DNA from: Bactrocera neohumeralis | Lineage: Eukaryota; Arthropoda; Insecta; Diptera; Tephritidae | Assembly: GCF_024586455.1 (NCBI RefSeq) | Contig: NC_065921.1 | Coordinates: forward strand, 1,488,001 to 1,552,000 | Direction: 5' to 3' | Length of the DNA: 64,000 nt | Part shown: in pieces, positions 1 to 11,704 of the stretch | Layout of the letters: each line of letters begins with the position of its first letter | Position numbering within the stretch: the first letter of the stretch is position 1 | Made by a program: the position numbers and the translations under genes | Notes under the pieces: model-generated | What the model was told of the DNA's origin: nothing | Database searches by the model: none | Seen by the model: only the letters and a program-made list of their open reading frames with translations

Positions 1-997
1 TTATTACTTTTTATATTTCATCATTTATAATTGTCTATTGACTTATGTACGCATGTTTTGTAGGCTGCTTTTTGTTAATGATTACTAAAGACACTAGTAT
101 ACCAGATATTGCGTGTTGCTATAGTTTGCTGTAGTAGTTGCCTAGCTAAATGGCTGAGTCATCAGTTTGTTGTTGCCGAAGTTTGCTTATGCGGTAAACA
201 GATTTGTGAGAGGCTGGTTCTTTTCGGACGCTTATAGTATGAAGTTGCTATTACGGTTTATAACCACAGTACCAGTGGCAGTAACGCTAGTCAGCAGCAT
301 TGTGAACGTTGGATGACTGAAAAGAGCTGTGGAAGTTGCTGACACAAATTTGTATTTTGCTTTGTTGAAAAGTTTGCGCTTTTCTAGTCATATTTTCGTT
401 ATTTTCTATCTGCTATAATCTTTGCTTTTATTTCAATATGTGGTTATTCATTTAGATTTTAACCGTGAACGCCAACGGACGAACACGAGCAAAATAATTT
501 AAAATTGAATCGTGGATTGAGTACAAAATGCTCCTTTGACCTAAGTTTGAAGTTAAACAAGTGCAATATTAGCTTTAATCCCGAAAATTAGTATACGGCT
601 AAAATGAAAATAGAGCCGTCCAAATTAATTTTGTGTTTTATTTCTATATACAATTAATATACAGCAACAGCAATCTTAAAGCTAAATAAATAAAATGTAT
701 ACCATACGTACATATGTATATGCATATATAGTAGCAAGCAAAAAAGTTTCCACATGCTAAGACTGCTTCAATTAAAAATGTTTCTTTTTGAATAATTGAA
801 ATGTGATATTACAAATAAACTACGATCGCTGAGAAAAGAGAAAGTGTGTTGTGTTCTGTTACCTTTTCCGCAACTTTTGTGGCTCAGTGCTTATTAATGT
901 ATATGTACATTGCATATACCCCGACTTATTACGTATTAAAAGTAATTTCACTCTGCTTTTGCCGCATGAGCTTACATTTGTCATTGTTGTTGAAAAC
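1..997 (+). promoter_or_regulatory. 5' region of the TPD52-like gene (promoter and 5' UTR, unresolved)
   Basis: No coding sequence is visible before the ATG at 998. The first 300 bases are richer in G+C than their surroundings. They contain an arthropod initiator-like TCAGTT at about 160, a possible transcription start. The stretch from 300 to 850 is AT-rich with a short tacatatgta run near 710. The reading frame is open upstream of 998 but has no ATG, so the start at 998 is preferred. Upstream non-coding exons may lie outside the window. Confidence 0.3.
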
Positions 998-3900
998 ATG
1001 ACAGACTCCGAACCGGTCAGTTTGGAGTTCATCGAAGATCCATACCTGCCCAAATTGGATAATATCACAACTCCATCACTAGATGAGGATACCGAATTGG
1101 ATGATCAATTGGTGGACTTGGCCGATTGGACAAATGAGACCGAACAATACATAAGAGATTTAACATTAGATCAAATTTTTTACGATGTAGATTCAGATTA
1201 TACGAACACGCTTGAACTTCAGGCTGTTGAAACGGAATTTATAGCAACGAAACTAGCCAATCAATTGCCTTCAACGTCAATCGCAAAACGCTTCCGATTA
1301 CGATTCTTTACGAAACGTTCAATGCGTGAGGTTAAAGTGACGTTTATTGATTTCTCTAAACCATATTTAGCCAAGATTTCGAGTAGTGAGAATTATAAGA
1401 AATTCCTAAATATTGGTTCCACAATTACCAAAGGTACGCACCTATATGATCGTTGCGTTTTTTTATATTTATCTTGTACAAAAAATGTTTCTTTTTTTAA
1501 ATTTCGTGTAAACAGTAAGTTATGTCCCAAACATACAGTATTTATTTTTATTTAAAAATTTTTCTTTGCTCCTTATTTCGCTTAGTTTTGTCGCAAATAA
1601 AGATACGAGGTACTATACTATATATTCCCTTTCTTGTAAATTATTTTTGCTTTAATGTTTGTTATTTTATCTTTCGTTTCCGATGGGTTTAAACGGACTA
1701 TGAATTTCATTCTTTTTTTTTTTGTCATTTTGAAAAGCTTTTTGCGTAGGTTATAGTCATTTTTAAGCGTTTATAATTATTAAGAAAAAGTGTTCGATTT
1801 GATTTTAATTTTTTGATGTCTTTATTGCAATTTACCCAGCTAGTTCAGCGTTTACTTGAATTTTAAGGGAACTTATTACGAAACTATGTTTAAAATACAT
1901 AAATGTTATATCTTAAAGTATAAACACATTTTAACCGAACTTCAAACTTTTGTTTTTTTGTCTCGTTTTTCCAAAAAATTTCTTGTGTAAAATCGAAGTT
2001 TGTAAGTATATAATATATAATTATGATATGCATAACATATGAACAAAAAGTTTAGTTATTTGAGTATTATTTGCTAAATTAATTTAATCTTCAGCTTATG
2101 ATAGAGTATTCGAGGAGGTTGTCTTCCAAGGAGGTACTTATAAGACTAAACGAATTCACTTAAGAAGTCATTTAAGCTTACATAATTGGCTTAGAATTTT
2201 TCTTTGATTTTCCTTCAACTTAGAAAACTTTGTTATTTTTGTCCAAATGGGCTATTTATTCATTCATTTAAATAAAATAGTTCGAATATATACATATATG
2301 TAACCAACAAAGCTATATAAATGTATTGTTTTAATTTTCTTAACATTAACACATTTTCCGCAATATAGATAATACTTCAAAACTATCGGAACCAGCATCT
2401 CCAGTAGCATCTGTTGCGTCCGCTGATATTGCTGCCGAGTTTGCCGCACTCACCGCAGAAGAGCAAGAGAAGCAACGGGCCGAATGGAGTCAAGTATATT
2501 GCCGTTATTAATGTCAAGGAGTTGATCGGAAAAACTTTCTTAGTACATTATGTAAACAGAGAATTGATATTACATTGAAGTAGTTCTGATTTTTAACAAA
2601 ATTGTACTAAGATATTTTTCTTGTCCCTCAATGAGTAGGTGAATATGTAACTTACAGATTTTTTTGTAGGAACTTGCTCGCGTTGAAGAGGAAATAAATA
2701 CATTGCGTACAGTACTGGCATCGAAAACGCGACATGCCTCAGATTTGAAACGCAAACTGGGGATCACTATGTGGAAAGAGATTACGGACGATATGAATCA
2801 AGGCCTGAAGAATGTTAAAGAAAGCTCTGTGTAAGTTTGTTTATACACTCCATTTGCCATTTTATTGTGAACTTCATGTGACTGTATGTAAATCATCTCT
2901 TTATCGGATCCTTTTTTATAAAGGATGATAAAGCAACATGCTCCTAGTTATGGGAAGTTCAGAGATGTTATTGATTACTGTTACTGTGTATTCACGTTGA
3001 GATACAATTAAAATAAAAAAAAAAATAATGATATACTTATGTACCTATGTATTATATTGTGCGTTCGCTTGAAGTTCCTAATAAAATGCAAAAATGTTAA
3101 ATATTTTATAGTGCTACGAAGTGAATGAGAATACATACATGCATATACATATATTTTTGTAGCTTGTTGTTTTTTAATGAATTTACCTACATATATACAT
3201 ATGTACATACATATATTTGTTGATAAAAAAATTAACCTGATTAAGTTTATGGATTTATTTATTTGATTCTCGTACATCATTTTTAGATTGATTTAATATT
3301 ATTATTTTTATTACTTTTTTGGTTGTATTTTAAGTTTTCAAAGTGTTGAACAAAGTGTTGGCAATCTTACGAAGGCCGTGCATGATGCCCCAATGTAAGT
3401 AAAGCTTTCGATTATTTCACTTTTTATCTTGTCGTTGTCGTCTTTCATGTATTGTATATATTTATTTTATTAAATACATATTTTTATCATATTAACACTA
3501 ATATTGATTTATAAAACCCGTTAACTCTGAAAATTCCAATTACCTTTATAAATAAATAATTTATGAACAAGTTCAATATCGATTGTGCTTACACAACAAG
3601 TACATATGTATGTATATTCAATTGTAATTGTTGTAAAGTGATTTTTCTATACTGAAATATGTACGACTGTATTGAAAAGGTTTAATAATTTTCAAATGTT
3701 GTGTATTTTCTTTTGTCATATAGTTTTCAACGTACCGAATCGGTGCTCAAGTCCACATCGGAAAAGACCGCTTCAGTATTTGGTAGTATAACTAGCGGCA
3801 TAACTTCAAAATTCTCACAAATGAAAAACTCGGATTCGATGCGTTCGATTGAAGAGAAGGTTGGCTCAGCCTATGAGAATGTTAAAGTAAGCTATGAACA

Positions 3901-5288
3901 CAACAATTTTTTGTGCCAACCCCATGCGGTAACTATAAACTATTTTTTATTCCTACTTATCAAATTAAAAACACAATTTTTCTTTTCAATTAACTTGCCC
4001 TTTACTTTATACTTAGATAAGTCAAACATAAAACACCTGGGACTTAACATTTTTTCTTAAAATTATTAATAACTTCCTATTGTTTTAATATATCCTGTGC
4101 ATTTATTCAATGTGTTTAGAGTTGGAAATTAATCCATTGAATGCTATGTTTTTATTGTTTTTTTTCAGGTACACATTTTTACAAACAATAAATCAGTACA
4201 CATCCTTGATTATTCGGTTAACCTTGGGGGGATTAAAAAATTTTTATAAGCTATCGAGTTGTAGGAAAAATTATTATAACACATTTATAAAGAAATGTTT
4301 CACTAAACGATAGAAGTTTATACTAAAACATTGAGACTTTATTTTTATACCACGAATAACGACTTTATTTTTATACATATATGTATAAATGAATAGTATT
4401 CTGAGTCGAATAACGTATATTAACACACCTTTTCCTTCGTACGTGAAGGTAACGTGGGAGACAAAAAACAAATGTATTATACATATATGTATAAATGAAT
4501 AGTATTCTGAGTCGATTTAGTTATGTCCGTCCGTATGCATATACTCGAACTATTCCCCTCAGTTTTTGAGATATGGATCTGAAATTTTGCACACACTTTT
4601 CCTTCAAAAGGAGCTTCCATTTTTGGCAACAAAAAGTTTGTTAATATTTAGAAACGTCGATCTTTGAAAAAATACGGTCCAATGATTCCACCAGCGTACA
4701 AACCACACCAAACATATATGTATCATGCGATTTAACGCCTTTAGACTATTTTTTGTGGGGCTACGTCAAGTCTCTACAGAAATAAGCCAGCAACTATTCC
4801 ATATAAATTGATCAATCTTCAAAAAGTAAATGTCATGAAATTCAGTCAAGCTCTACATATAGTTGATCAATGAAATTCAGAAAAACATTTTTTAATTTGG
4901 TGAGACTTCTTCATGAAGTTTTGTATTTAAGATCATATTACGTCATTATGATAATAAATAATAGCAATCTAGGTGGAACCGGGTAATAAAGGATCAATCT
5001 GATAACATTCCACTAACCAAATTGTATATATACGAGTAGATTAATTATCTAATTGTAAAAATGTGCATGCTTTATTTTTAATGCTCTGTTTTATTGACTA
5101 ACCAATTGCTTCTCTCTTTCGTTTCATGTTTAATCTGCGTCAACTGAATATTTATAATTGTGGCGTACCTAATGTAGACAAGAGTATCAACTTCGCGTTC
5201 GGGTTCAATTAACAGTTTCCCTGATGCCTTAAATGAAAACAATTCGTCGTCCGGCCTGAATTCGCCAACGGAGTCAATAACAAAATAA
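998..5288 (+). CDS. TPD52-family protein (tumour protein D52-like, fly CG5174 type), six exons
   Basis: TPD52 proteins are small coiled-coil proteins that dimerise and act in vesicle trafficking and exocytosis. I read coding exons at 998-1433, 2369-2493, 2670-2830, 3335-3394, 3724-3886 and 5178-5288. Every junction has GT/AG and matching phase, giving 351 residues. Residues 1-146 are an acidic extension absent from the short vertebrate members. A charged coiled coil follows at about 170-216 (EEQEKQRAEWSQ, then LARVEEEINTLR). The family block comes next: LKRKLGITMWKEI, VEQSVGNLTKAV, and the FQRTESVLKS / GSITSGITSKF segment. The last exon encodes a Ser/Asn-rich tail (SRSGSINSFPDA) typical of fly members. 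Alternative promoters that skip exon 1 are common in this family and could exist here. The 1.3-kb last intron holds transposon debris. The family assignment is sure; the first exon is less so, although its phase fits exon 2. Confidence 0.88.
4371..4660 (+). repeat. DINE-like repeat fragment (family 1) with a 39-bp internal direct duplication
   Basis: The block has the signature of the DINE-1/INE-like family: a 'tataaatgaat..gagtcgattta' core, a run of 'gtccgtccgt', then 'ctcagtttttgagatat' and 'gaaattttgcacac'. The same layout recurs at 51080-51190. Its first 39 bases (4371-4409) are repeated without change at 4477-4515. Confidence 0.55.
4661..4800 (+). pseudogene. mariner-type transposase fragment
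   Basis: A translated stretch around 4725-4785 reads CDLTPLDYFLWGYVKSL. This matches the motif around the third catalytic residue of an insect Tc1/mariner-superfamily transposase. It is followed by a stop codon, and the catalytic core is absent. It is a remnant. Confidence 0.55.
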
Positions 5289-6539
5289 GTTTAAAATTAA
5301 ATTGTGTTGCGGTTTTTAATTTTCTTCAATATATTAGCTTTTAATTTGAAAAGGAAAAACACACAGACACATACAAATATATACATATACATATATTAGC
5401 AAGTGGAATATTACTTCCCTGTTTTCCTTCCTTTAGTGAGTTGGAAATTTGTATTCATTTTACACATATTTGACTTCAAGGCTATTTGAATTCTAAAGCG
5501 ATACAAGTAATAAAATGTCGACAAATAAAAATTTAGTTACGAAGCTAACTAACGCCATTTGAATAACTTTATCTGCAATTTATTTATAAATTTTGATATC
5601 GTTAAAAAATGCGATGAGTTTGTTATGTTTTGAACTAAAAACTAAACATGGGATGCATGTACATTTTCTGTGAATCACTAATTGAACGATACATGTATGT
5701 TCTCGGTTTTAATATATATATCAAAATTTATTTCTTTCTTGTTTTGTTTTTAATTTGAAATATTCTGTTTTTCTTTTAGTCTTTAACCCGTTTTATCCAA
5801 CGGCGCTTATAACATTTCATGTATACCTTGAACTTTTGCTTTTTACACCAAAATCATAATTTGATTAAATTTATAAATGCTTATTTGAAGTCACTGCTTC
5901 TACTTACATAATAGAGATTTTATGAATTATTAAACAACACAGAAGTTATGAGATGTTTTTATGTGTGCCGATCTATAGCTTTTATTGAAATGTATTTCTA
6001 AAAAATTCTGTATCTCAATATTCCACTTTACATATATACAATAATATTAAGTGTATTTTTGCTAAATAAATAAGTAAAAATTATATTTGAATGTACATGA
6101 AACATAAAAAATTATATATACACCTATGCATACACGAACAATATTAGTTTGTGCTTTTTTCGCTAATTCAATAAAAATTAAATAATGAAGTAAATGCGGT
6201 CAACACTCCGTGGGATTGTTTTTATTTGAAAAGGACGAAAAATTTATTTATTTTTAATATATTTTTGTTAATTATACTCGTTCAACGCGTATACATAAAT
6301 TGATATACGCAAGATATTGTTTCAACTATTAATTGATTGACATTTTACTTTCCCAATGCATTTTAACTTTTAAACCTTCGTTTTTCTCAGTGTACTTGCT
6401 CAGCTGTTGGTTGTGAGGCGAAACTTTTGCCCATAACCTCGTCTTGTGTTTAACTCATGAGCCGAAATTTTAATCGAAGTTAAATAAAAATATTTTGTAG
6501 TATAACTGAAATACGCGGTAGTTAAAAGTTGCGATAAAT
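5289..6539. other. TPD52 3' UTR and intergenic spacer
   Basis: No gene is visible. AATAAA-type polyadenylation signals occur from about 5512 onwards, one clear example being 6065-6070. A short spacer leads into the next gene. A TCAGTG initiator-like site near 6388 lies about 150 bases before the dehydrogenase ATG and may be its transcription start. Confidence 0.45.
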
Positions 6540-7895
6540 ATGTTCTCTTTTCTAAAGAGTCGTCCAGTTTTTTGGGCAAGTGTCACAGGAACCACGGTGG
6601 GTTTTGCATTTTTTATTAAGTAAGCAGCTCATGTACAGGTGTTATGAAGTTCATATCTTTGTAACAAATTTATGTCACAGGGATTTAATGCAAGGAGAAA
6701 AGTTTGTAAATCCCATAAGAGCCGAGGATAAGGTAGTGATTGTGACCGGGTCCAACACAGGTATTGGAAAGGAAACCGTGCGGGAGCTGGCTTATCGTGG
6801 TGCCACCATTTACATGGCCTGTCGAGATATACAGAAATGCGAAGAGGTGAAATAGTATTCAGGGATTTTGAAATTTTGAACTCATATTTCTGGTAAACTT
6901 TTTAAGGCCCGTGATCAAATCGTTTTAGAAACTCATAACAAACGCATCTACTGCCGGAAATGCGATTTAGCATCGATGGACTCGGTTCGTAAATTTGTTG
7001 AAAGGTAATTTTGATGTCATTTAAAAAAATTTAAATTCGTTCTCATTTTGTTTATTCTTTATAGTTTTAAAAAAGAGCAGGTGAAACTGGATATTCTGAT
7101 CAATAATGCTGGTATTATGCGTTGCCCGCGTTCGCTTACAAAAGATGGTTTCGAAATGCAGTTGGGTGTCAATCACATGGGTCACTTTCTCCTCACTAAT
7201 CTACTTCTCGATTTATTAAAAGTATGTAAGAGGAAGGTAGTTTAGAAATTCAATGTCTTAATTAAGTAACACCTTTTAGAAATCTGCGCCAAGCCGTATT
7301 GTTACTGTGTCTAGTTTAGCGCATACTCGTGGAGAAATCAATATAGCGGACTTAAATAGTGACAAATCGTACGACCCAGGTAGAGCTTACAATCAAAGTA
7401 AATTAGCTAATATATTATTTACACGTGAACTTGCAAAACGTTTAGAAGGTTTGTTTCTAAGAGTTTTTTGTGGCGTTTGTTTCAAATTAAAGCGCTATTG
7501 TTTTACTCATAACAGGCACTGGTGTATCAGCTAATGCGCTGCACCCAGGCGTTGTAGACACGGATCTTTTCCGACATATGGGCTTTTTTAATAGTTTCTT
7601 TGCCAAGTATATTAATTACTTTTTTATATATTTTTTAAGTTAATTGTTTTGTTACTAAGTGTAATTCAACTATTTCAGCTTATTCTTCAAACCACTATTT
7701 TGGCCTTTCATTAAGTCAGCTAAAAATGGTGCTCAAACCACCCTGTATGCTGCCTTAGATCCAGAATTAGTCAGTGTATCAGGAAAGTATTTCAGCGATT
7801 GTAATTTGAAAGACGTAGCGCCAGCTGCTCTGGATGATGCGCAGGCAAAGTGGTTATGGGCTGTAAGCGAAAAATGGACTAAGTTGAACAATTGA
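6540..7895 (+). CDS. short-chain dehydrogenase, retinol dehydrogenase 11-14 type, seven exons
   Basis: This is an NAD(P)-dependent short-chain dehydrogenase. Its relatives reduce retinal or other lipid aldehydes at ER or mitochondrial membranes. Exons are 6540-6619, 6681-6846, 6907-7004, 7065-7221, 7280-7448, 7516-7606 and 7679-7895; all phases fit, giving 325 residues, the usual size. A hydrophobic segment at residues 9-26 is a likely membrane anchor. The cofactor loop TGSNTGIG is at 49-56 and the structural motif NNAG at 128-131. The catalytic serine is in VSSLAH (178-179), and the catalytic pair is Tyr204/Lys208 in YNQSK. A PG motif follows in ALHPGVVDTD. All catalytic residues are present, so it should be active. 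Fly genomes hold several close paralogues, so I give no symbol; the substrate cannot be read from sequence. Confidence 0.92.
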
Positions 7896-7922
7896 GTAAT
7901 TAATATTTTACATTTGTACAAT

Positions 7923-7928
7923 AATAAA
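7923..7928 (+). promoter_or_regulatory. polyadenylation signal of the dehydrogenase gene
   Basis: An AATAAA hexamer begins 28 bases after the stop codon at 7895 and would give a very short 3' UTR. Confidence 0.6.
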
Positions 7929-10900
7929 ATTATGTCTGCCTTAAAAATTGTTTTATCTTTGTGTATAAAATAGTCGGCATTGTAAGACATATAATGTTTT
8001 AGAAACTTTCAATAATAATTTTTCGCATATACTTATTTTCCTCTATACTTTTAATTAAGCAGTATATATTTGATACTAACTTTTATCCGTACTTGGTTAT
8101 ATTGTAAAATGCCTACATAACATACCTATACAATGGCTTATTCCAGTTGGAATACTATAATCTTATTAGAATGGTAAGAATGAAAGCATGCAACTTCACC
8201 TGTTGTATCACAGGTGAATGCAACCCTGCGACCGATTTTGACGGCTGCACGCCAGCTGCGACGCTGCTGTCGTCAGTTGTTGCGCCGTCGCTGCCTTGTC
8301 ATCATCGTTTTTTGTTAATTCGGTAGTTAGCGTGTCTGGGGTATACTAATTACTTAGCAGAAAATAAAATCTGTTGAAACATTTCATATTCTACACCTTT
8401 CACGAAATTGAAAAGTTAATACCGATTTAGAAAACGCGTGTGATAAAGTGTAAAAATAGTATGGACCACTGGTCTTGTGGTAAAAAGAAGCCAGTGGAAA
8501 AAATAAATATCTGTCATCGTATTTTTTTCAATATTTTGCTCTCATAAGCCACGCAATTTTCAACGTAGTAGTTTTGTCATAACGATATTTTGTATAAAAA
8601 GTTTAAAAAGCAAATAGAAATACGAGACTTGTTGGTAATTAAGTAAACGAACTGAAAAAAATCTCACACGAAGATGAAAATCGTGCCAATAGGTTTTCTA
8701 AATTTTTTTTTCATATAAAATTAAACAAAACTTCATCACATCAAGTGCCTTAAATGGAAATAACTATACTCTATTTAAAACAATCCGCAACTCAAAATTA
8801 CAGAAAATAAGGCTTTAGTAAGAATGTAAGTACATATGTACATGAACATCGGAAAATTGCAAATAAGGAATGCACATTTGTGTGAACTTATTCAATTTTT
8901 TTAAAAATTTCTGTGTTCATTGAGACGATGCTTTTGTCAATCTTTTATATTAACTCTGCTGTATATTTCAAGTCTGATGTAAAAAGACATTAACATTTAC
9001 GAAATTCTCTATCAGTCACCTAATTCGAATTTCCATACAAAAGTAATCATTTTACCTGCTGTCTTACCCAAGTTTTGCAGTCAGGAGACACAAATTATGC
9101 ATACTAAAAACCCAAAGCAATTTGTGCATACTCACACGCATGCATGTTTGTGTTTACACATACATATATGTCCATATTTATGCATGTGTCGTATTGTTTT
9201 ATGCATTATATGTTCTCTGATTTGCCTTTCTCGTGACGTCAACGTGAGCATCGACGGCGCTGGTAGCATTGTCGCGTTTGACGTTGGCTGCTACAATGAA
9301 AATCTTATTCTCTTACTTGCGATATTCTGTTCTCTTTGCCATACTTTTTCGTTAGTAGTCACCTTTATATTATATTATATTGTTGACCCTTTGGTAACGT
9401 GTTTGCAGGTTACATTAATTGAGTATATAACAAAAGCCAAGATATTTATTATTTTGATTGCGACTGTAAGCATACTAGCCTTAAATGTCTTTCTTTTAAC
9501 TAATTTGGATTCATTTTCTAGCCCCCACTGGGCCACTTTATTTTTTTTAATATTATTGTAAAATTAACTCCTTGATTTCAACAAAGAAGTGAACCGAAAT
9601 TAAGACAATGAAAAATTTTCGGCTAATGTATACACTTTGTTACTTTAAACGCCTTAGAGAAAGTTTTTAAGCAAATGGAGTATGTTACTTAACACCAGTA
9701 GAATGTCGTAGAGATTTACAAATATCGGATTTGAGAGGTTTTTCGCTAAATACATGTATTATAATAAAAAAAATGTAGTTTCTCAATAAATTAATCGAAT
9801 ATGAACTAAATCGCATTGTAAAATAATAATAATGAAATTCTGTAAGTGAACAAACTATATATGTATGTACATATGTATATACATACATATATGTACATAT
9901 GTATTTGTACAGCATATACATAAAATGTACATACGTACTACTAATGTACGTACGTGTACGTGAATTTTGTATAATAATATTATGTACCAGATCATCTAAT
10001 GGGCTACTAATTAGCATGTCGCAAGTTGTTAAATTCAACATATTCTCCAAGTTTGCGGCTTTCATATTCAACTATTTCTATGTCACTCACCTGTACATAT
10101 CAGTTTGCGGTTCGCGAAATCTCTATATTCTCCAAAATTAACTCTGACGTAGCATGAATCACTTCCCGGCGGTTTCTCTTGTATACTCATGAGTCCGTGT
10201 TTGTAATGAAATAATGTAACAAACATCTTAGAAAAGTAAAAGGTAAAAGTTGCACATATTTTCGTATTCTTTACTTTTGACCGTGTTTTATTCTCGTTTG
10301 CGCTGTAAATTGCTCTGCTAAAGAGTGAAAAAGAGAGTGCGCTAGCAGTAGTCAATGCAGCGACTAAAACGGAGATGGACATGTTGATGGGGTCGAAATC
10401 ATGCCAATGTAAAGAGAGAAGTGATAATACAAGTATATTATATACATACATACCATATGTATTATATTCGCGCCACTAAAAACTACTAAGAGTGCAAAGC
10501 TTGACGGCAAACAGCTGATTTGCCGTATTTTTGCGCAGACTCCTTAATTCCGCCGGGGTTCACTGCCTGTTATTCCTTGCTTCTACGTAAGCCTGACGTT
10601 GTTCCTTGTCTTTGTTTGCTAGCCAGTTAAGCGGCAGTTAGCTAGTCATGCGGTTGATTATTTTCTAAATTCGTCTCTCAAATAATTTCCGTTTAACCTG
10701 CTGTTCTGATTTACGTATTATAGTGTGGGTGCACGGGAGTAATTAAATTAATTTAACTTCTGCCAAAAGGAAAGTAAACAAGCAAGTAATAGAAATTCAT
10801 TGAACCGATTTAGGTAATCAGTCTAAAGGCTCTAATTTGCTTCTGAAGTCTAGCTGATTGTATAATTCTACCGCTATTTCCTCCCATTCTTTCCTTAAGC

Positions 10901-10998
10901 ACATTAACAATATATATGTATGTACATACATACATAAGTATTTAATATATACAGTTAGAAATTTTCTACATATTAACTATAATTTTTTTTCTTTCAGA
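7929..10998. promoter_or_regulatory. upstream region of egl: intergenic DNA with two G+C-rich promoter-like blocks
   Basis: No coding gene is visible; the open frames here are low-complexity. Two blocks stand out from the AT-rich background. One is at about 8205-8345 (gctgcgacgctgctgtcgtc, initiator-like TCAGTTG). The other is at about 10480-10760 (cagctgatttgccg, several TCA/TTCG boxes). Either could be a promoter or first exon of egl. A strong polypyrimidine-AG acceptor ends at 10998, just before the 5' UTR that leads to the egl ATG. Confidence 0.35.
9855..9962. repeat. tacatatgta / tacgtac simple repeat cluster
   Basis: About 100 bases of alternating tacata, tatgta and tacgtac units, self-complementary in many registers. 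Such tracts recur throughout the window and account for many spurious open frames rich in Tyr, Val, Cys, Met and His. Confidence 0.8.
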
Positions 10999-11538
10999 TA
11001 ACAGTAGCAAACAGCGGTAACAACGATAAAATTATATATAAATTAAAGTAGCAATAGTCGCAAAAAAGTAGAATAAGATTACGAAACTACGACACTGTGT
11101 ACGGTTTATGCCTTATTTATTGTATGTTCTCATAACTTAAAACAAAAGCAACAAAGATAGTACCCAAATTAAAAGATAAAATACCGTTTGTTGAAAGACG
11201 GGAATTCTGTGATAAACAGTGTTTCTAAAATTGCCTTAATATAAAAAACGGAGGAACACATGATATAGAATAATTATAAAAATAAATAAATATTATCCAA
11301 TCATTACAAAATAGTGCTTCCTTCGTTTGTCGTAGCAAAAATCGTGAAGTGAAAATTTTCGTTTCGGAGTAATAATTAAGCCGAAATATACTCCAAGAAA
11401 TCGTAATATTTTTAAACAAAAAAAAATTTGTTTCTCATTTAAAATCTTGAGATTGTGAATAAATCAAATTACCTGCTGCTACAGACAAACACATAAGGTG
11501 TTGAGAAACACGTTACCGCTTCTTCTCTAACTGCCATC
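10999..11538 (+). other. egl: 5' UTR part of the first coding exon of egl
   Basis: The stretch between a good acceptor (tttctttcag ending at 10998) and the ATG at 11539 is AT-rich and carries no coding similarity. I infer a 5' UTR of about 540 bases joined to an upstream non-coding exon. Confidence 0.4.
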
Positions 11539-11704
11539 ATGGATTCGCAGGGTTATGAAAATGCACGTAACATGACACTGCTCTTTTTCCTTGAGCGTCT
11601 CATGGACAAGGGTGAGGCGCGTACCGTTCACGACTTATCCTGTCAGTTTGGTAATAAGGAGTTCACTAAGGAAATGCGTCAGATTGCGGGCGGTAGTCAA
11701 TCGG
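11539..11704 (+). CDS. egl: egl coding exon 1 (BicD-binding N-terminus)
   Basis: The ATG sits in a good fly start context (gccatcATGG). The exon codes for 55 full residues and one base of a split glycine codon, then a gtaaga donor. It ends in QIAGGSQS, and the exon at 33698 supplies the last two bases of Gly and continues LKKLLAQHPSIF. The join restores the known Egl sequence across 22 kb. Confidence 0.93.

Larger units (their letters stand above)
3887..5177. other. last intron of the TPD52-like gene, with transposon debris
   Basis: This intron holds open frames with no family similarity, a DINE-like fragment at 4371-4660, and a mariner-type transposase fragment at 4661-4800. I see no further exon in it. 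The earlier introns (1434-2368, 2494-2669, 2831-3334, 3395-3723) are AT-rich and contain only tacatatgta-type repeats. Confidence 0.6.

Noticed and set aside
9097..9561. 154-residue hydrophobic open frame on the plus strand upstream of egl
   Set aside because: The first part is tacata-type repeat translation and the rest is generic hydrophobic sequence from T-rich DNA. No family signal was seen.
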